From NCBI RefSeq assembly GCF_000277125.1, contig NC_016946.1, positions 4,030,001-4,094,000 on the forward strand: a DNA stretch of 64,000 bases, in the 5' to 3' direction. The position numbers were made by a program, and so were the translations under genes. The notes below the pieces were generated by a model. It made no database searches. It was not told where the DNA came from and saw only the letters and a program-made list of their open reading frames with translations. Origin of the DNA: Mycobacterium intracellulare ATCC 13950. Its GTDB lineage: Bacteria; Actinomycetota; Actinomycetes; Mycobacteriales; Mycobacteriaceae. Below, in pieces: positions 53,076 through 62,269 of the stretch (the stretch's first letter is position 1; each line of letters opens with the position of its first letter).

Positions 53076-55406
53076 ATGACCGCTCAACCGACCTCCGCCC
53101 AACAGTCATCGTCACAGCCGCTGGTCGGCAAAGGCTGGGTCCAGGGTGTCGCCCTCGTCATGATCTTCGGCTTCCTGGTGATGGGCATTCTGGCCTACCG
53201 CACCTATTCGGCGTCGATGCCGATGCCGGACAAGGTCGTCAGCGAATCCGGTCAGCTGCTGTTCACCGGCGAGGACATCACCCGCGGACAGGAGCTCTAC
53301 CAGGCGCGCGGCCTGATGGAATACGGCTCGGTGCTCGGTCATGGCGCCTACCTGGGACCCGACTACACCGCCGAATACCTGCGCGCGGCAACGCAGGACG
53401 TCGCCGATCAGCTGAGGGCGCAGGGTGTCAGCGAGCCGCGCGATCGGGTGGTCACCGAATTCCGCACCAACCGCTACAACCCGGCGACCAAGACGTTGGT
53501 GTTCACCGATCGGCAGGCCGCGGCGTTCGACCACATCCAGAACCGGTACGCGGCCTACTTCGGGGAGAATTCGACGAAATACGGTCTGCTGCCCCACATG
53601 ATCACCGACCGGGCGCAAATCCGTGAACTGACCGGGTTCTTCGCCTGGACGGCATGGGCGGCGGCGGCCGAACGCCCCGGGCACCGGTACACCTACACCA
53701 ACAACTGGCCCGCCGAGCCGCGAGTCGACAACGGCCCCACCGCTCCGGTGATCGTCTGGTCGGCGCTGTCGCTGATCGCCCTGCTGGGCGGCATCGGCAT
53801 CATGTTCGCGGTCTACGGCCGCTGGAGCCAGAAGGTCGGCTGGCACAGCGCCGAGTCGTCCACCCTGTCCTTCCGCCAACCCGGCGAGGTGAGCCTGACG
53901 CCCGCGCAACGAGCCTGCATCTGGTTCTTCGCCATCGTCTCGGTGCTGTTCCTGGCGCAGACGCTGCTGGGCGCGGCCGCTGAGCACTACCGGGCCGACC
54001 TGTCGAACTTCTTCGGCTTGGACCTGGCCCGCGTGCTGCCGTACAACCTCGCCCGCACCTGGCACCTGCAGCTCTCGCTGTTCTGGACGGCGGCGGCGTT
54101 TTTGGCCGGTGGCATCTTCTTGGTGCCGTTCATCGCGCGTCGCGAACCCAGGCGTCAGGCGTTGCTCGCCTACGTGTTGCTCGGGGCGGTCGCCGTGGTG
54201 GTGTTCGGCTCGCTGATCTGTGAAGCGCTGTCCATCTATGGCGTGATCCCCGCGGGCGGGCTGTTCTCCCAGCAGTGGGAGTACCTCGACCTGCCGCGGC
54301 TGTGGCAGGTCCTGCTGATCGTCGGCATGTTCTTGTGGATCGCCATCATCTGGCGCGGCATCCGCGGCAGGCTCAAGACCGAGTCGAAGATGAACATGCC
54401 CTGGCTGTTCTTCTTCTCCGGGCTGGCCATCCCGGCCTTCTACGCCGTCGGCCTGTTGGCCGGCAGCGACGCCCACTACACCGTCGCGGACTTCTGGAGG
54501 TTCTGGGTCGTGCACCTGTGGGTGGAGGACTTCCTGGAGTTGTTCACCACCGTGATGGTGGCCTACATGTTCGTTCTGCTCGGTGTGGTGCGCGAGCGGA
54601 TCGCACTCGGCGTGATCTTCCTCGACGTCATCCTGTACTCGGCCGGCGGCGTCATCGGCACCATGCATCACCTGTACTTCTCCGGCACGCCGGTGGAGCA
54701 CATGGCGCTGGGGGCGTTCTTCTCCGCCGCCGAAGTCATACCGCTGACCTTCCTGACCGTCGAGGCGTGGGCGTTCCTGCAACTCGGCGCGCGCCAGCAA
54801 TCCGGCGACGCCAATCCCTTCCCGCATCGCTGGGCGGTGATGTTCCTGGTCGCGGTCGGATTCTGGAACTTCTTGGGGGCGGGCATCTTCGGGTTCCTGA
54901 TCAACCTGCCCATCGTGTCCTACTACCAGATCGGCACCGCCCTGACGGCCAACCACGGGCACGCGGCGATGATGGGTGTTTACGGCATGCTCGCCGTCGG
55001 CCTGGCCATGTTCGCCTTCCGGTACGTGATCCCGGCCGACAAGTGGCCGGAGAAGCTGGCGCGGATCTCGTTCTGGTGCATGAACATCGGGCTGGCGTGG
55101 ATGGTGTTCGCCACCCTGCTGCCGCTGGGCGTGCTGCAGCTCTACCATTCGGTCAACGACGGCTATTTCGAGGCGCGGTCGCTGGGCTACATCACCAAGC
55201 CGGGCAACGCGGTACTCGAATGGCTGCGGCTACCCGGAGACGTCATCCTGATCGTCGGCGGCGTGCTGCCGTTCGTCTGGATCGCCTGGATCGCGCTGCG
55301 CAATTTCCGGTCGGGCACGACGGCGCAGGAGCTGCCCGAAAGTCCGCTGTACACCCAGGCCGCGGTCGAGCCGGAGGCCGGCGCCGCGGTGCCGGCGAAG
55401 GATTGA
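53076..55406 (+). CDS. norB: quinol-dependent nitric oxide reductase (qNOR)
   Basis: 776 residues, the size of single-subunit qNOR (fused NorC-like N terminus plus NorB). It reduces two NO to N2O using quinol. An N-terminal helix and soluble domain (about 20-260) precede the twelve-helix catalytic core. Heme and FeB ligands appear in ARTWHLQLSLFW, VVHLWVEDFLELFTT (with the non-heme-iron Glu region), GTMHHLYFSG (His pair) and LTANHGHAAMMG. ATG 53076 fits the family start; the open frame upstream overlaps the pseudogene. M. tuberculosis lacks this gene as far as I know. First of a three-gene operon. Confidence 0.95.
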   Translation: MTAQPTSAQQSSSQPLVGKGWVQGVALVMIFGFLVMGILAYRTYSASMPMPDKVVSESGQLLFTGEDITRGQELYQARGLMEYGSVLGHGAYLGPDYTAEYLRAATQDVADQLRAQGVSEPRDRVVTEFRTNRYNPATKTLVFTDRQAAAFDHIQNRYAAYFGENSTKYGLLPHMITDRAQIRELTGFFAWTAWAAAAERPGHRYTYTNNWPAEPRVDNGPTAPVIVWSALSLIALLGGIGIMFAVYGRWSQKVGWHSAESSTLSFRQPGEVSLTPAQRACIWFFAIVSVLFLAQTLLGAAAEHYRADLSNFFGLDLARVLPYNLARTWHLQLSLFWTAAAFLAGGIFLVPFIARREPRRQALLAYVLLGAVAVVVFGSLICEALSIYGVIPAGGLFSQQWEYLDLPRLWQVLLIVGMFLWIAIIWRGIRGRLKTESKMNMPWLFFFSGLAIPAFYAVGLLAGSDAHYTVADFWRFWVVHLWVEDFLELFTTVMVAYMFVLLGVVRERIALGVIFLDVILYSAGGVIGTMHHLYFSGTPVEHMALGAFFSAAEVIPLTFLTVEAWAFLQLGARQQSGDANPFPHRWAVMFLVAVGFWNFLGAGIFGFLINLPIVSYYQIGTALTANHGHAAMMGVYGMLAVGLAMFAFRYVIPADKWPEKLARISFWCMNIGLAWMVFATLLPLGVLQLYHSVNDGYFEARSLGYITKPGNAVLEWLRLPGDVILIVGGVLPFVWIAWIALRNFRSGTTAQELPESPLYTQAAVEPEAGAAVPAKD

Positions 55407-55408
55407 CG

Positions 55409-56035
55409 GTGACCGCGCCGGCGACCTCGGTGTGGTTGATCGCGGGGTACTCCCTGGCCCTGCTGGCCGTCGGGTGGAGTTTCGACGTCATGGCCCGACG
55501 GGCGTCGGCGCACGCGGCGCGCTGGCGCACAGGCCAATTCACCTACCGGCCCGACCATGACGCCTGGATATGTCCGCAGGACCACTGGCTGTGGCCGACG
55601 TCGTTCGATCCCAAGCACCGGGTCATGCGGTACCGCGCGCTGCCGGTGGTCTGCAACAGCTGCCCCGTCAAATCCGACTGCACCACATCGGAGCACGGTC
55701 GCGAGATCAGCCGCGAGATCGACCCGTGGCCGCATTCGGACGCCGGCCGGTTTCACCGCGGAATCGCCTGCTGCGTGGCGGCATTGGGCATCGTGTTGCC
55801 GCTGGCCACCTTGATCGCCAACCACTCGGCCGCGGACGCGCTGGTCCTGATGGCGACCGTGCTGCTGGTCGCACTGCTCGGCGCGCCGCTCGTCCGCCAC
55901 CTGTGGAACACTCCGTCGAACGCGCCTGAACACCTGCCGCACCGCACCGCGATCGAGGATCAGGTGGCGGCGGCGATCGACCGCTACTCCACGCGCTGGG
56001 GCGGCTGGAAGCCCAAGGAGGACAACACGACATGA
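55409..56035 (+). CDS. membrane protein with cysteine cluster, norB operon
   Basis: A 208-residue protein. One helix at the N terminus (TSVWLIAGYSLALLAVGWSF), a soluble loop, and two helices near residues 118-160. The loop has W-I-C-P-Q-D and CNSCPVKSDCTTSEHGREI, a four-Cys arrangement that could bind zinc or an iron-sulphur cluster. Similar Cys spacing is seen in the tails of IS1182-type transposases, but the membrane helices rule that out here. It begins three bases after norB and overlaps the SPFH gene (ATGA). Probably supports NO reductase; role unknown. Confidence 0.8.
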   Translation: MTAPATSVWLIAGYSLALLAVGWSFDVMARRASAHAARWRTGQFTYRPDHDAWICPQDHWLWPTSFDPKHRVMRYRALPVVCNSCPVKSDCTTSEHGREISREIDPWPHSDAGRFHRGIACCVAALGIVLPLATLIANHSAADALVLMATVLLVALLGAPLVRHLWNTPSNAPEHLPHRTAIEDQVAAAIDRYSTRWGGWKPKEDNTT

Positions 56036-56829
56036 CCACGCTGGTGATCGGCCTCATCGCCGCCGGAATCGTTGTGCTTGTGGTGCTCGCGACGTGGTCG
56101 CTGGTGGTGCTGCGCGAGTACGAACGCGGGGTGGTGTTCCGGATGGGGCATGTACGTCCGCTGTACGCCCCGGGGCTGCGGCTCCTCATTCCGCTTCTGG
56201 ACAAGATGATTCGCGTCGACCAGCGCCTGGTCACGCTGACCATTCCGCCGCAGGAGGTGATCACCCGCGACAACGTGCCGGCCCGCGTCAACGCCGTCGT
56301 GATGTTCCAGGTGACCGATCCGCTGAAAGCGATTCTGGCGGTGGAGAATTACGCGGTCGCGACCTCGCAGATCGCCCAGACCACCCTGCGTTCGCTGCTG
56401 GGCCGGGCGGACCTGGACACGCTGCTCGCGCACCGCGAGGACCTCAACAGCGACCTGCGCACGATCATCGAGAAGCAGACCGAACCCTGGGGCGTCCAGG
56501 TCCGTGTCGTGGAGATCAAAGACGTCGAGATCCCCGAGTCGATGCAGCGAGCGATGGCGCGTGAGGCCGAGGCCGAACGCGAGCGCCGCGCCAAGGTCAT
56601 CAACGCCCGCGGCGAGTTGCAGGCCTCGGAGGAGCTGCGCGAGGCCGCCGAGACCCTGTCGAAGAGCCCGGCCTCACTGCAGTTGCGTTACCTGCAGACG
56701 CTGCTGGAGCTGGGAGCCGATCAGAACTCGACCGTCGTCTTCCCGTTGCCGGTCGACATCATCACGCCGTTCCTCCGAAATCCCGAGATGCTACGGGGTG
56801 TGGTCGACAGCTTCAACCATCGCGGTTGA
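56032..56829 (+). CDS. SPFH/Band 7 (slipin/stomatin-like) membrane protein
   Basis: A 265-residue protein with an N-terminal membrane helix (TLVIGLIAAGIVVLVVLATWSLVVL) followed by the SPFH domain: VLREYERGVVFRMGHVRPLYAPGL, VDQRLVTLTIPPQEVITRDNVPARVNAVVMFQV, then a coiled helix RAMAREAEAERERRAKVINARGE. Such proteins form membrane scaffold rings. Translationally coupled to the Cys-cluster protein, so it likely organises or protects the NO reductase in the membrane. Confidence 0.93.
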   Translation: MTTLVIGLIAAGIVVLVVLATWSLVVLREYERGVVFRMGHVRPLYAPGLRLLIPLLDKMIRVDQRLVTLTIPPQEVITRDNVPARVNAVVMFQVTDPLKAILAVENYAVATSQIAQTTLRSLLGRADLDTLLAHREDLNSDLRTIIEKQTEPWGVQVRVVEIKDVEIPESMQRAMAREAEAERERRAKVINARGELQASEELREAAETLSKSPASLQLRYLQTLLELGADQNSTVVFPLPVDIITPFLRNPEMLRGVVDSFNHRG

Positions 56830-57276
56830 CGGCGGGCCGACGCCGGGGTTAGCCCAAATATCAAGCGCGTCAATTACTTTCAATATTCGACACGCGTAGA
56901 TCTAGAGGCCGCTTCGGTGAACAGAAGATGAACGATGGGCAAACGTAGTCTTAATTCTGCCTGGTCGGCGCCGTGAAATACACAAAACCCCGCACACGTC
57001 GGCCGCACCTGCGACCTTTGAAGGGCCCAAAAACCGAAGGTCTCCCGCGATGCCCTGTGCGCACGGTCCGCCAACTCGATAAGTACCGCGCTGCCCGCTA
57101 GGCAGGCGCGGAGCGATCGCGCCCGGCCGTCCCGTCCCCCGACGCGGGGGTGAGCTTTGCCGGCTTGTCATGCCGGCCTGGGATCGGCCCCACCAACTTT
57201 GATCAACGCCGTTGCGGCAAGCGCCGGCGCCAGTGGCGTCTGTCCGCAGACCGCACTTCGAGGGGATGTATCCACA
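56830..57276. other. intergenic region upstream of the PPE genes, 447 bp
   Basis: No protein gene is supported. The first 120 bases are AT-richer (CAATATTCGACACG and nearby) and may hold the end of the norB operon transcript. A GCCGGC...GCCGGC hairpin (57159-57177) lies about 100 bases before the first PPE start, probably in its 5' leader. Confidence 0.5.
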
Positions 57277-58452
57277 ATGGATTGGGCTTTTGTTCCACCA
57301 GAAATCAACTCCGCCCGGATGTATACGGGCCCCGGCATGGGCTCGCTGTTGGCCGCGGCGGGAAGCTGGGACGCGCTGTCGGCCGAGCTGAGTTCGGCCG
57401 CCGAGGGCTACGAATCGGCGCTCTCGGGCCTGGACCTGCAATGGCGCGGTCCCGCAGCGCAGGCGATGGCGTTCGCCGCCATCCGCTACGCCGAGTGGCT
57501 GCAGGTGACCGCCGAGCAGACCAGGCAGACGGCCATGCAGGCCCGGACGGCCGCGGCGGCCTATGAGCAGGCGTATGCGATGACGGTGCCCCCGCCCGTG
57601 ATCACCGCCAACCGCACCCTGCTGGCGGCGCTGGTGGCGTCGAACATCGTCGGCCAGAACACCGCGGCCATCGCGGACACCGAGGCGCAGTACGCCGACT
57701 ATTGGGCCCAGGACGCCGCCGCCATGTCCGCCTACTCCGTGTCCTCGGCGGCCGCGACCCAGTTGCCGCGGTTTGCGCCCGCGACCAACTCCACCAACGA
57801 GTCCGGGGTGAGCGCCCAGAAGGCCGCCGTGACCGCGGCCAACAGCAACGCCGCCGCCAACAAGGCCGTCACGCAGAGTTATTCACCGTTATCCACGCAG
57901 CAAACGGGCGACACCTACAACTACTACGGCGACATCTATGACTTGTCGGATACGACAGCGGCGGCCGGCGGCAAACCCTTCTTTGCGGCCCTCGACGCCA
58001 TTCAGGGCACCGGCGTCGGCTTCAGCGCTCCCTACAACATGGAGCAGTTCGTATCCGGCATCATCGGGGCCGAGAACAATTTGGGTATTCTCGCTAAGCC
58101 CTTGGCCGCCGCCCCTGCTCTCGCGGCGCCCGCACTCAGCAGCACCACAACGAGTCTCGGCGGGGGTCTCGGCGCAGGCCTGGGCAACGTCACCGCAACC
58201 CTCTCGCACGCCGGATCGATCGGGCCGATGTCCGTGCCCGCAAGCTGGGCCGCGCCCACGAGCACCCATATCTCGCCGTTGGAGCCGGCCGGTTTCACCA
58301 CGCTGCCGGGAACCGAGGAGCCGGTAGCGTCCGGTTACCCCGGCTACCCCGGCATGCCGGGCGGCGGCGCCTCGCGATCCGTCGGAGCGGGTGTCCCGCC
58401 CCGCTACGGCGTGCGGCTCACGGTGATGCCACGCCCTCCGGCCGCCGGGTGA
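57277..58452 (+). CDS. PPE family protein, SVP subgroup
   Basis: 391 residues. The N-terminal PPE domain (MDWAFVPPEINSARMYTGPG ... QWRGPAAQAMAFAAI, with the W-x-G hairpin) pairs with a PE partner for type VII secretion. The C-terminal part has IGPMSVPASW, the GxxSVPxxW signature of the PPE-SVP group, and ends RYGVRLTVMPRPPAAG. By position it resembles PPE50/PPE51 (Rv3135/Rv3136). PPE51 is linked to nutrient uptake across the mycomembrane. No PE gene is adjacent. Confidence 0.93.
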   Translation: MDWAFVPPEINSARMYTGPGMGSLLAAAGSWDALSAELSSAAEGYESALSGLDLQWRGPAAQAMAFAAIRYAEWLQVTAEQTRQTAMQARTAAAAYEQAYAMTVPPPVITANRTLLAALVASNIVGQNTAAIADTEAQYADYWAQDAAAMSAYSVSSAAATQLPRFAPATNSTNESGVSAQKAAVTAANSNAAANKAVTQSYSPLSTQQTGDTYNYYGDIYDLSDTTAAAGGKPFFAALDAIQGTGVGFSAPYNMEQFVSGIIGAENNLGILAKPLAAAPALAAPALSSTTTSLGGGLGAGLGNVTATLSHAGSIGPMSVPASWAAPTSTHISPLEPAGFTTLPGTEEPVASGYPGYPGMPGGGASRSVGAGVPPRYGVRLTVMPRPPAAG

Positions 58453-58500
58453 CGCACCGCCAACAGGGCCGCTGTACGCAGCTGATAGCGCTGTAAGACA

Positions 58501-59589
58501 ATGGATTTCGGGTTTCTACCTCCAGAGGTGAACTCTGGCCGCATGTACGCGGGCCCCGGCTCGGGGTCGTTGTTGGCCGCCGCGGGAAGCTGGGACTCAC
58601 TGGCGGCCGAGTTGAGCATCACGGCCGCCGTGTACGAATCGGTGCTGTCCGGCCTGACGGGCCTGTCCTGGTACGGGCCCGCCTCCCAGGCGATGGCGGC
58701 CAGCGCCGCCCCTTACGTGGGATGGCTGCACGCGACGGCCGAGCGCGCACAGCAGACGGGCATCCAAGCTCGGGCGGCGGCGGCAGCCTACGAGCTGGCG
58801 CGCGCCATGACCGTGCCCCCGCCCGCGGTCGCGGCCAACCGCACCCAATTGGCGACGCTGGTGGCAACGAACTTCTTCGGGCAGAACACCGCCGCGATCG
58901 CGGCGAACGAGGCCCAGTACGCCGAATACTGGGCCCAGGACGCCTCCGCGATGTACAGCTATTCCGCCAGTTCTGCTGCAACGGTGCAGTTTTCGCCGTT
59001 CTCTGCCCCGCGCGAAGCGACCACTCAGGATGGGGTGACAGCGCAGCAGGACGCCGTTACGCAAGCTACCGCCAATGCCGCGAACTCGAATGCGGGCCCG
59101 GGTTCGCAGCTGTTCGCGTTTTCCAGAAGGGACGGATTCGCGCGAATCCTGGACACCATCCAGGGCGCCCAGGTCGCGTTCCGATCAATCTTCACGGCGG
59201 AGGGGTTCAACGCGGGAATCATCCAGGCGGACAAGAACTTGGGCATTTTGCCGAACCTCGCGGCGGTCCCGGCCGCGCTCCCGAAGGCGCCCGCGCTGAG
59301 CGGCGCCGCGTCCGGTCTGGGGAACGTCAATGCGGTGCTGGCCCGCGCCGGCCGAATCGGCCCGATGTCGGTGCCCGCGGGTTGGGCCGCCGCGGCGGGT
59401 GACCCCGTCCCGGCGTTGCCCGGCGGCGGGTTGTCCGGGCTGCCGGCGACCGAGGCGCTCGCCCGCACCGGGCCCGCCGCCGCCGGCGTCCCCGGCATAC
59501 CCGGAGGGACGGTTCGGCGGGCACCGCTTGTGGTGCCCCGCTACGGCGTTCGCATCACGGTCATGACGCGCCCGCCCGCGGCCGGCTGA
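58501..59589 (+). CDS. PPE family protein, SVP subgroup
   Basis: 362 residues, a close paralogue of the preceding PPE and 48 bases downstream: MDFGFLPPEVNSGRMYAGPG, LSWYGPASQAMAASAAP, then IGPMSVPAGW and an identical style of ending (RYGVRITVMTRPPAAG). The pair arose by tandem duplication. It probably corresponds to PPE51 (Rv3136), given the hisN-like gene that follows, but I cannot separate the two paralogues by eye. Confidence 0.93.
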   Translation: MDFGFLPPEVNSGRMYAGPGSGSLLAAAGSWDSLAAELSITAAVYESVLSGLTGLSWYGPASQAMAASAAPYVGWLHATAERAQQTGIQARAAAAAYELARAMTVPPPAVAANRTQLATLVATNFFGQNTAAIAANEAQYAEYWAQDASAMYSYSASSAATVQFSPFSAPREATTQDGVTAQQDAVTQATANAANSNAGPGSQLFAFSRRDGFARILDTIQGAQVAFRSIFTAEGFNAGIIQADKNLGILPNLAAVPAALPKAPALSGAASGLGNVNAVLARAGRIGPMSVPAGWAAAAGDPVPALPGGGLSGLPATEALARTGPAAAGVPGIPGGTVRRAPLVVPRYGVRITVMTRPPAAG

Positions 59590-59595
59590 CGCGCC

Positions 59596-59940
59596 CTAGG
59601 ACTGCGGCTCCTGCGGTGCGGGCGGAGTCGGCGGGGCGATTCTCCAGTTGTCCGGATTCTTGGGCGAATACAGCACCGGGAACAGTTGACCGATGGTCGG
59701 CCACTGATCCACGTCGACGGCCATGCGCTGATACACCGCATGTTCGTTGACCGAGGGGCCGTTGATCACTCCGGCGATGGTGACGAATTGCTCGCCGGTG
59801 GCATCGGGACGCGGGCTGACCCCGGTCACCAGCAGCGTGCCACTCAGCAGCTCACCGCGGGGACCGCGCGGGACGAACCGCTGGACCAGGAATACCGCCA
59901 GCACCGCGATCAGGAGGATCAGCAGTCCGAATTCCCACAC
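59596..59940 (-). CDS. small single-pass membrane protein
   Basis: A 114-residue protein: one N-terminal helix (FGLLILLIAVLAVFLVQRFV), then a beta-type domain (ELLSGTLLVTGVSPRPDATGEQFVTIAGVINGPSVNEHAVYQRMAVDVDQWP) and a Pro-rich end. GTG 59940 places the helix at the very start. It lies between the PPE and hisN-like genes on the opposite strand. Family not recognised. Confidence 0.75.
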   Translation of the reverse strand: MWEFGLLILLIAVLAVFLVQRFVPRGPRGELLSGTLLVTGVSPRPDATGEQFVTIAGVINGPSVNEHAVYQRMAVDVDQWPTIGQLFPVLYSPKNPDNWRIAPPTPPAPQEPQS

Positions 59941-59973
59941 CCCGCCATCGTAGGGCCGTGATAAGACTGCGTC

Positions 59974-60759
59974 ATGAGTCGCACCGAGGATCTGGCGCTG
60001 GCACTGACGCTTGCCGACCGCGCAGACTCGTTGACGTCCTCCCGATTCGGTTCGCTGGACCTGCGCGTTGACACCAAACCGGATCTGACGCCGGTGACCG
60101 ATGCCGACCGCGCGGTCGAAACCGAGCTGCGGGAGGCGCTCGCGCGCGAACGCCCGAAGGACAGCATCGTCGGCGAAGAATTCGGCGGAGACACGACCTT
60201 CACCGGGCGGCAGTGGATCATCGACCCGATCGACGGGACCAAGAACTTCGTCCGCGGGGTGCCGGTCTGGGCCAGCTTGATCGCGTTGCTGCACGACGGC
60301 GTCCCCGTCGTCGGCGTGGTGAGCGCCCCGGCGTTGCAGCGCCGGTGGTGGGCCGCGGACGGCCACGGCGCGTTCGTCGCCTTCAACGGCACACCACCCC
60401 GCCGGATATCGGTTTCCTCAGTGGCGCAACTGAATTCGGCCAGTCTGTCGTTCTCCAGTCTTTCCGGGTGGGCGCAGCTGGGCGTGCGGGACCGCTTCAT
60501 CGCGCTGACCGATGCCGTGTGGCGGGTGCGCGCGTTCGGCGACTTCCTGTCCTATTGCCTGGTGGCCGAGGGGGCGGTCGACATCGCCGCCGAGCCGGAA
60601 GTGTCGGTATGGGATCTGGCCGCGCTGGACATCCTGGTGCGCGAAGCGGGCGGGACGCTGACGGCGCTCGACGGCACCGCGGGACCGCATCATGGCAGCG
60701 CCGTGGCCACCAACGGCCTGCTGCAGGGGCAGGTGCTCGGCAGCCTCACTGTGAATTAG
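59974..60759 (+). CDS. hisN: inositol-monophosphatase-family phosphatase (HisN-like, Rv3137)
   Basis: A 261-residue Mg-dependent phosphatase. Metal and phosphate motifs: [23 protein letters not shown] and [15 protein letters not shown]. The M. tuberculosis orthologue Rv3137 is reported to be histidinol-phosphate phosphatase, the penultimate step of histidine synthesis. The symbol rests on that orthology by order and length. ATG 59974. Confidence 0.88.
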   Translation: MSRTEDLALALTLADRADSLTSSRFGSLDLRVDTKPDLTPVTDADRAVETELREALARERPKDSIVGEEFGGDTTFTGRQWIIDPIDGTKNFVRGVPVWASLIALLHDGVPVVGVVSAPALQRRWWAADGHGAFVAFNGTPPRRISVSSVAQLNSASLSFSSLSGWAQLGVRDRFIALTDAVWRVRAFGDFLSYCLVAEGAVDIAAEPEVSVWDLAALDILVREAGGTLTALDGTAGPHHGSAVATNGLLQGQVLGSLTVN

Positions 60760-60777
60760 TTAACAAGTGTTCTCTGT

Positions 60778-60799
60778 GATCTTACTCCGGAGTAAGATC
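60778..60799. promoter_or_regulatory. perfect 22-bp palindrome upstream of fadE24
   Basis: GATCTTACTCC (60778-60788) is followed immediately by its exact complement GGAGTAAGATC (60789-60799), a perfect 11+11 palindrome 41 bases before the fadE24 start. It fits the operator of a dimeric, probably TetR-type, lipid-responsive regulator not encoded in the window. Confidence 0.72.
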
Positions 60800-60839
60800 G
60801 GCTGTATCCGCTTGCCCATCAACCTGAGGCCGCTGACCC

Positions 60840-62237
60840 ATGACCGATACCGGTTCACCAAAAACAACCGCCCGCTCGCGCGTCAAACGGCGCGACCATA
60901 AGTCCGCGGTCGGGCTGCAACCGCACAAACGCACCGGCGTCGACATCGCCATCGCGCTCATCACCCCGCTCGTCGGCCAGGAGTTCCTGGACAAATACCA
61001 GCTGCGCGACCCGCTCAACCGCGCCCTGCGCTACGGCACCAAGACGATTTTCTCTACGGCCGCCACGACTTCTCGGCAGTTCAAGCGGGTCCAGAATCTG
61101 CGCACCGGGCCGACCCGGCTCAAGTCCAGCGGCAAGGACTATTTCGACCTGACGCCCGACGACGAGCAGAAGATGATCGTCGAGACCCTCGACGAATTCG
61201 CCGAGGAAGTGCTGCGCCCCGCGGCGCACGACGCCGACGAGGCGGCCACCTACCCGCAAGACCTGATCGCCAAGGCCGCCGAGCTGGGCATCACGGCGAT
61301 CAACATTCCCGAGGATTTCGACGGCATCGCCGCGCACCGCTCCAGCGTGACCAACGTGCTGGTCGCCGAGGCACTCGCCTACGGCGACATGGGCTTGGCG
61401 TTGCCGCTGCTCGCCCCGGGCGGCGTCGCCTCCGCGCTGACCCATTGGGGCAGCGCCGATCAGCAGGCGACCTACCTACCGGAATTCGCCGGCGAGAACG
61501 TGCCGCAGGCCTGCGTGGCCATCGCCGAGCCGCAACCGCTCTTCGACCCCACCCGGCTCAAGACGACCGCGGTGCGCACCCCGAGTGGCTACCGCCTCGA
61601 CGGCGTGAAGTCATTGGTGCCGGCCGCGGCCGACGCCGAGCTTTTCATCGTCGGCGCCCAACTCGACGGCAAGCCGGCCTTGTTCATCGTCGAGTCGTCG
61701 GCGAAAGGCCTGACGGTAAAGGCCGATCCGAGCATGGGGCTGCGCGCGGCGGCCCTGGGCCACGTCGAGCTCTCCGGGGTGTCGGTGCCGCTGGGCGCGC
61801 GCCTCGGCGAGGACGACGCCTCGGATCAGGATTACTCCGAGGCCATCGCGCTGTCCCGGCTGGGCTGGGCGGCGCTGACGGTCGGCACGTCGCACGCGGT
61901 GCTCGACTACGTCGTCCCCTACGTGAAGGAACGCGAGGCCTTCGGTGAGCCGATCGCCCACCGCCAGGCGGTGGCCTTCATGTGCGCCAACATCGCCATC
62001 GAATTGGACGGGCTGCGGCTGATCACCTGGCGCGGCGCGGCGCGTGCCGAGCAGGGCCTGCCCTTCATCCGCGAAGCGGCGCTGGCCAAGCGGCTCGGCG
62101 CCGACAAGGGCATGCAGATCGGACTGGACGGCGTTCAGCTGCTCGGCGGCCACGGCTACACCAAGGAGCACCCAGTCGAGCGGTGGTACCGCGACCTGCG
62201 GGCCATCGGCGTCGCCGAGGGTGTCGTCGTCATCTAA
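60840..62237 (+). CDS. fadE24: acyl-CoA dehydrogenase FadE24
   Basis: A 465-residue flavoprotein of the acyl-CoA dehydrogenase fold, with about 95 extra N-terminal basic residues compared with a standard ACAD. Core features: LTPDDEQKMIVETLDEFAEEVLRPAAHDAD, VAIAEPQPLFDP, REAFGEPIAHRQAVAF and LLGGHGYTKEHPVERWYRD. Corresponds to Rv3139. It probably forms a heteromer with FadE23; mycobacterial paired ACADs often do. The usual C-terminal catalytic Glu is not evident at the expected place here, so activity may depend on the partner. Confidence 0.93.
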   Translation: MTDTGSPKTTARSRVKRRDHKSAVGLQPHKRTGVDIAIALITPLVGQEFLDKYQLRDPLNRALRYGTKTIFSTAATTSRQFKRVQNLRTGPTRLKSSGKDYFDLTPDDEQKMIVETLDEFAEEVLRPAAHDADEAATYPQDLIAKAAELGITAINIPEDFDGIAAHRSSVTNVLVAEALAYGDMGLALPLLAPGGVASALTHWGSADQQATYLPEFAGENVPQACVAIAEPQPLFDPTRLKTTAVRTPSGYRLDGVKSLVPAAADAELFIVGAQLDGKPALFIVESSAKGLTVKADPSMGLRAAALGHVELSGVSVPLGARLGEDDASDQDYSEAIALSRLGWAALTVGTSHAVLDYVVPYVKEREAFGEPIAHRQAVAFMCANIAIELDGLRLITWRGAARAEQGLPFIREAALAKRLGADKGMQIGLDGVQLLGGHGYTKEHPVERWYRDLRAIGVAEGVVVI

Positions 62238-62269
62238 GTCGTTAACTCATTCGAGCTGAAAGTTCAATC

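Noticed and set aside
55625..55700. CxxCPxKxxCT segment resembling the zinc tail of IS1182-type transposases.
   Set aside because: The host protein has three membrane helices, is coupled to norB and SPFH genes, and has no DDE residues or terminal repeats.
57047..57080. Possible DosR-like site CCTTTGAAGG...GGGCCC upstream of the PPE genes, and TTGGAACCGACTGGCC (about 52939) upstream of norB.
   Set aside because: Spacing and bases fit the DosR consensus poorly; no more than chance in GC-rich DNA.
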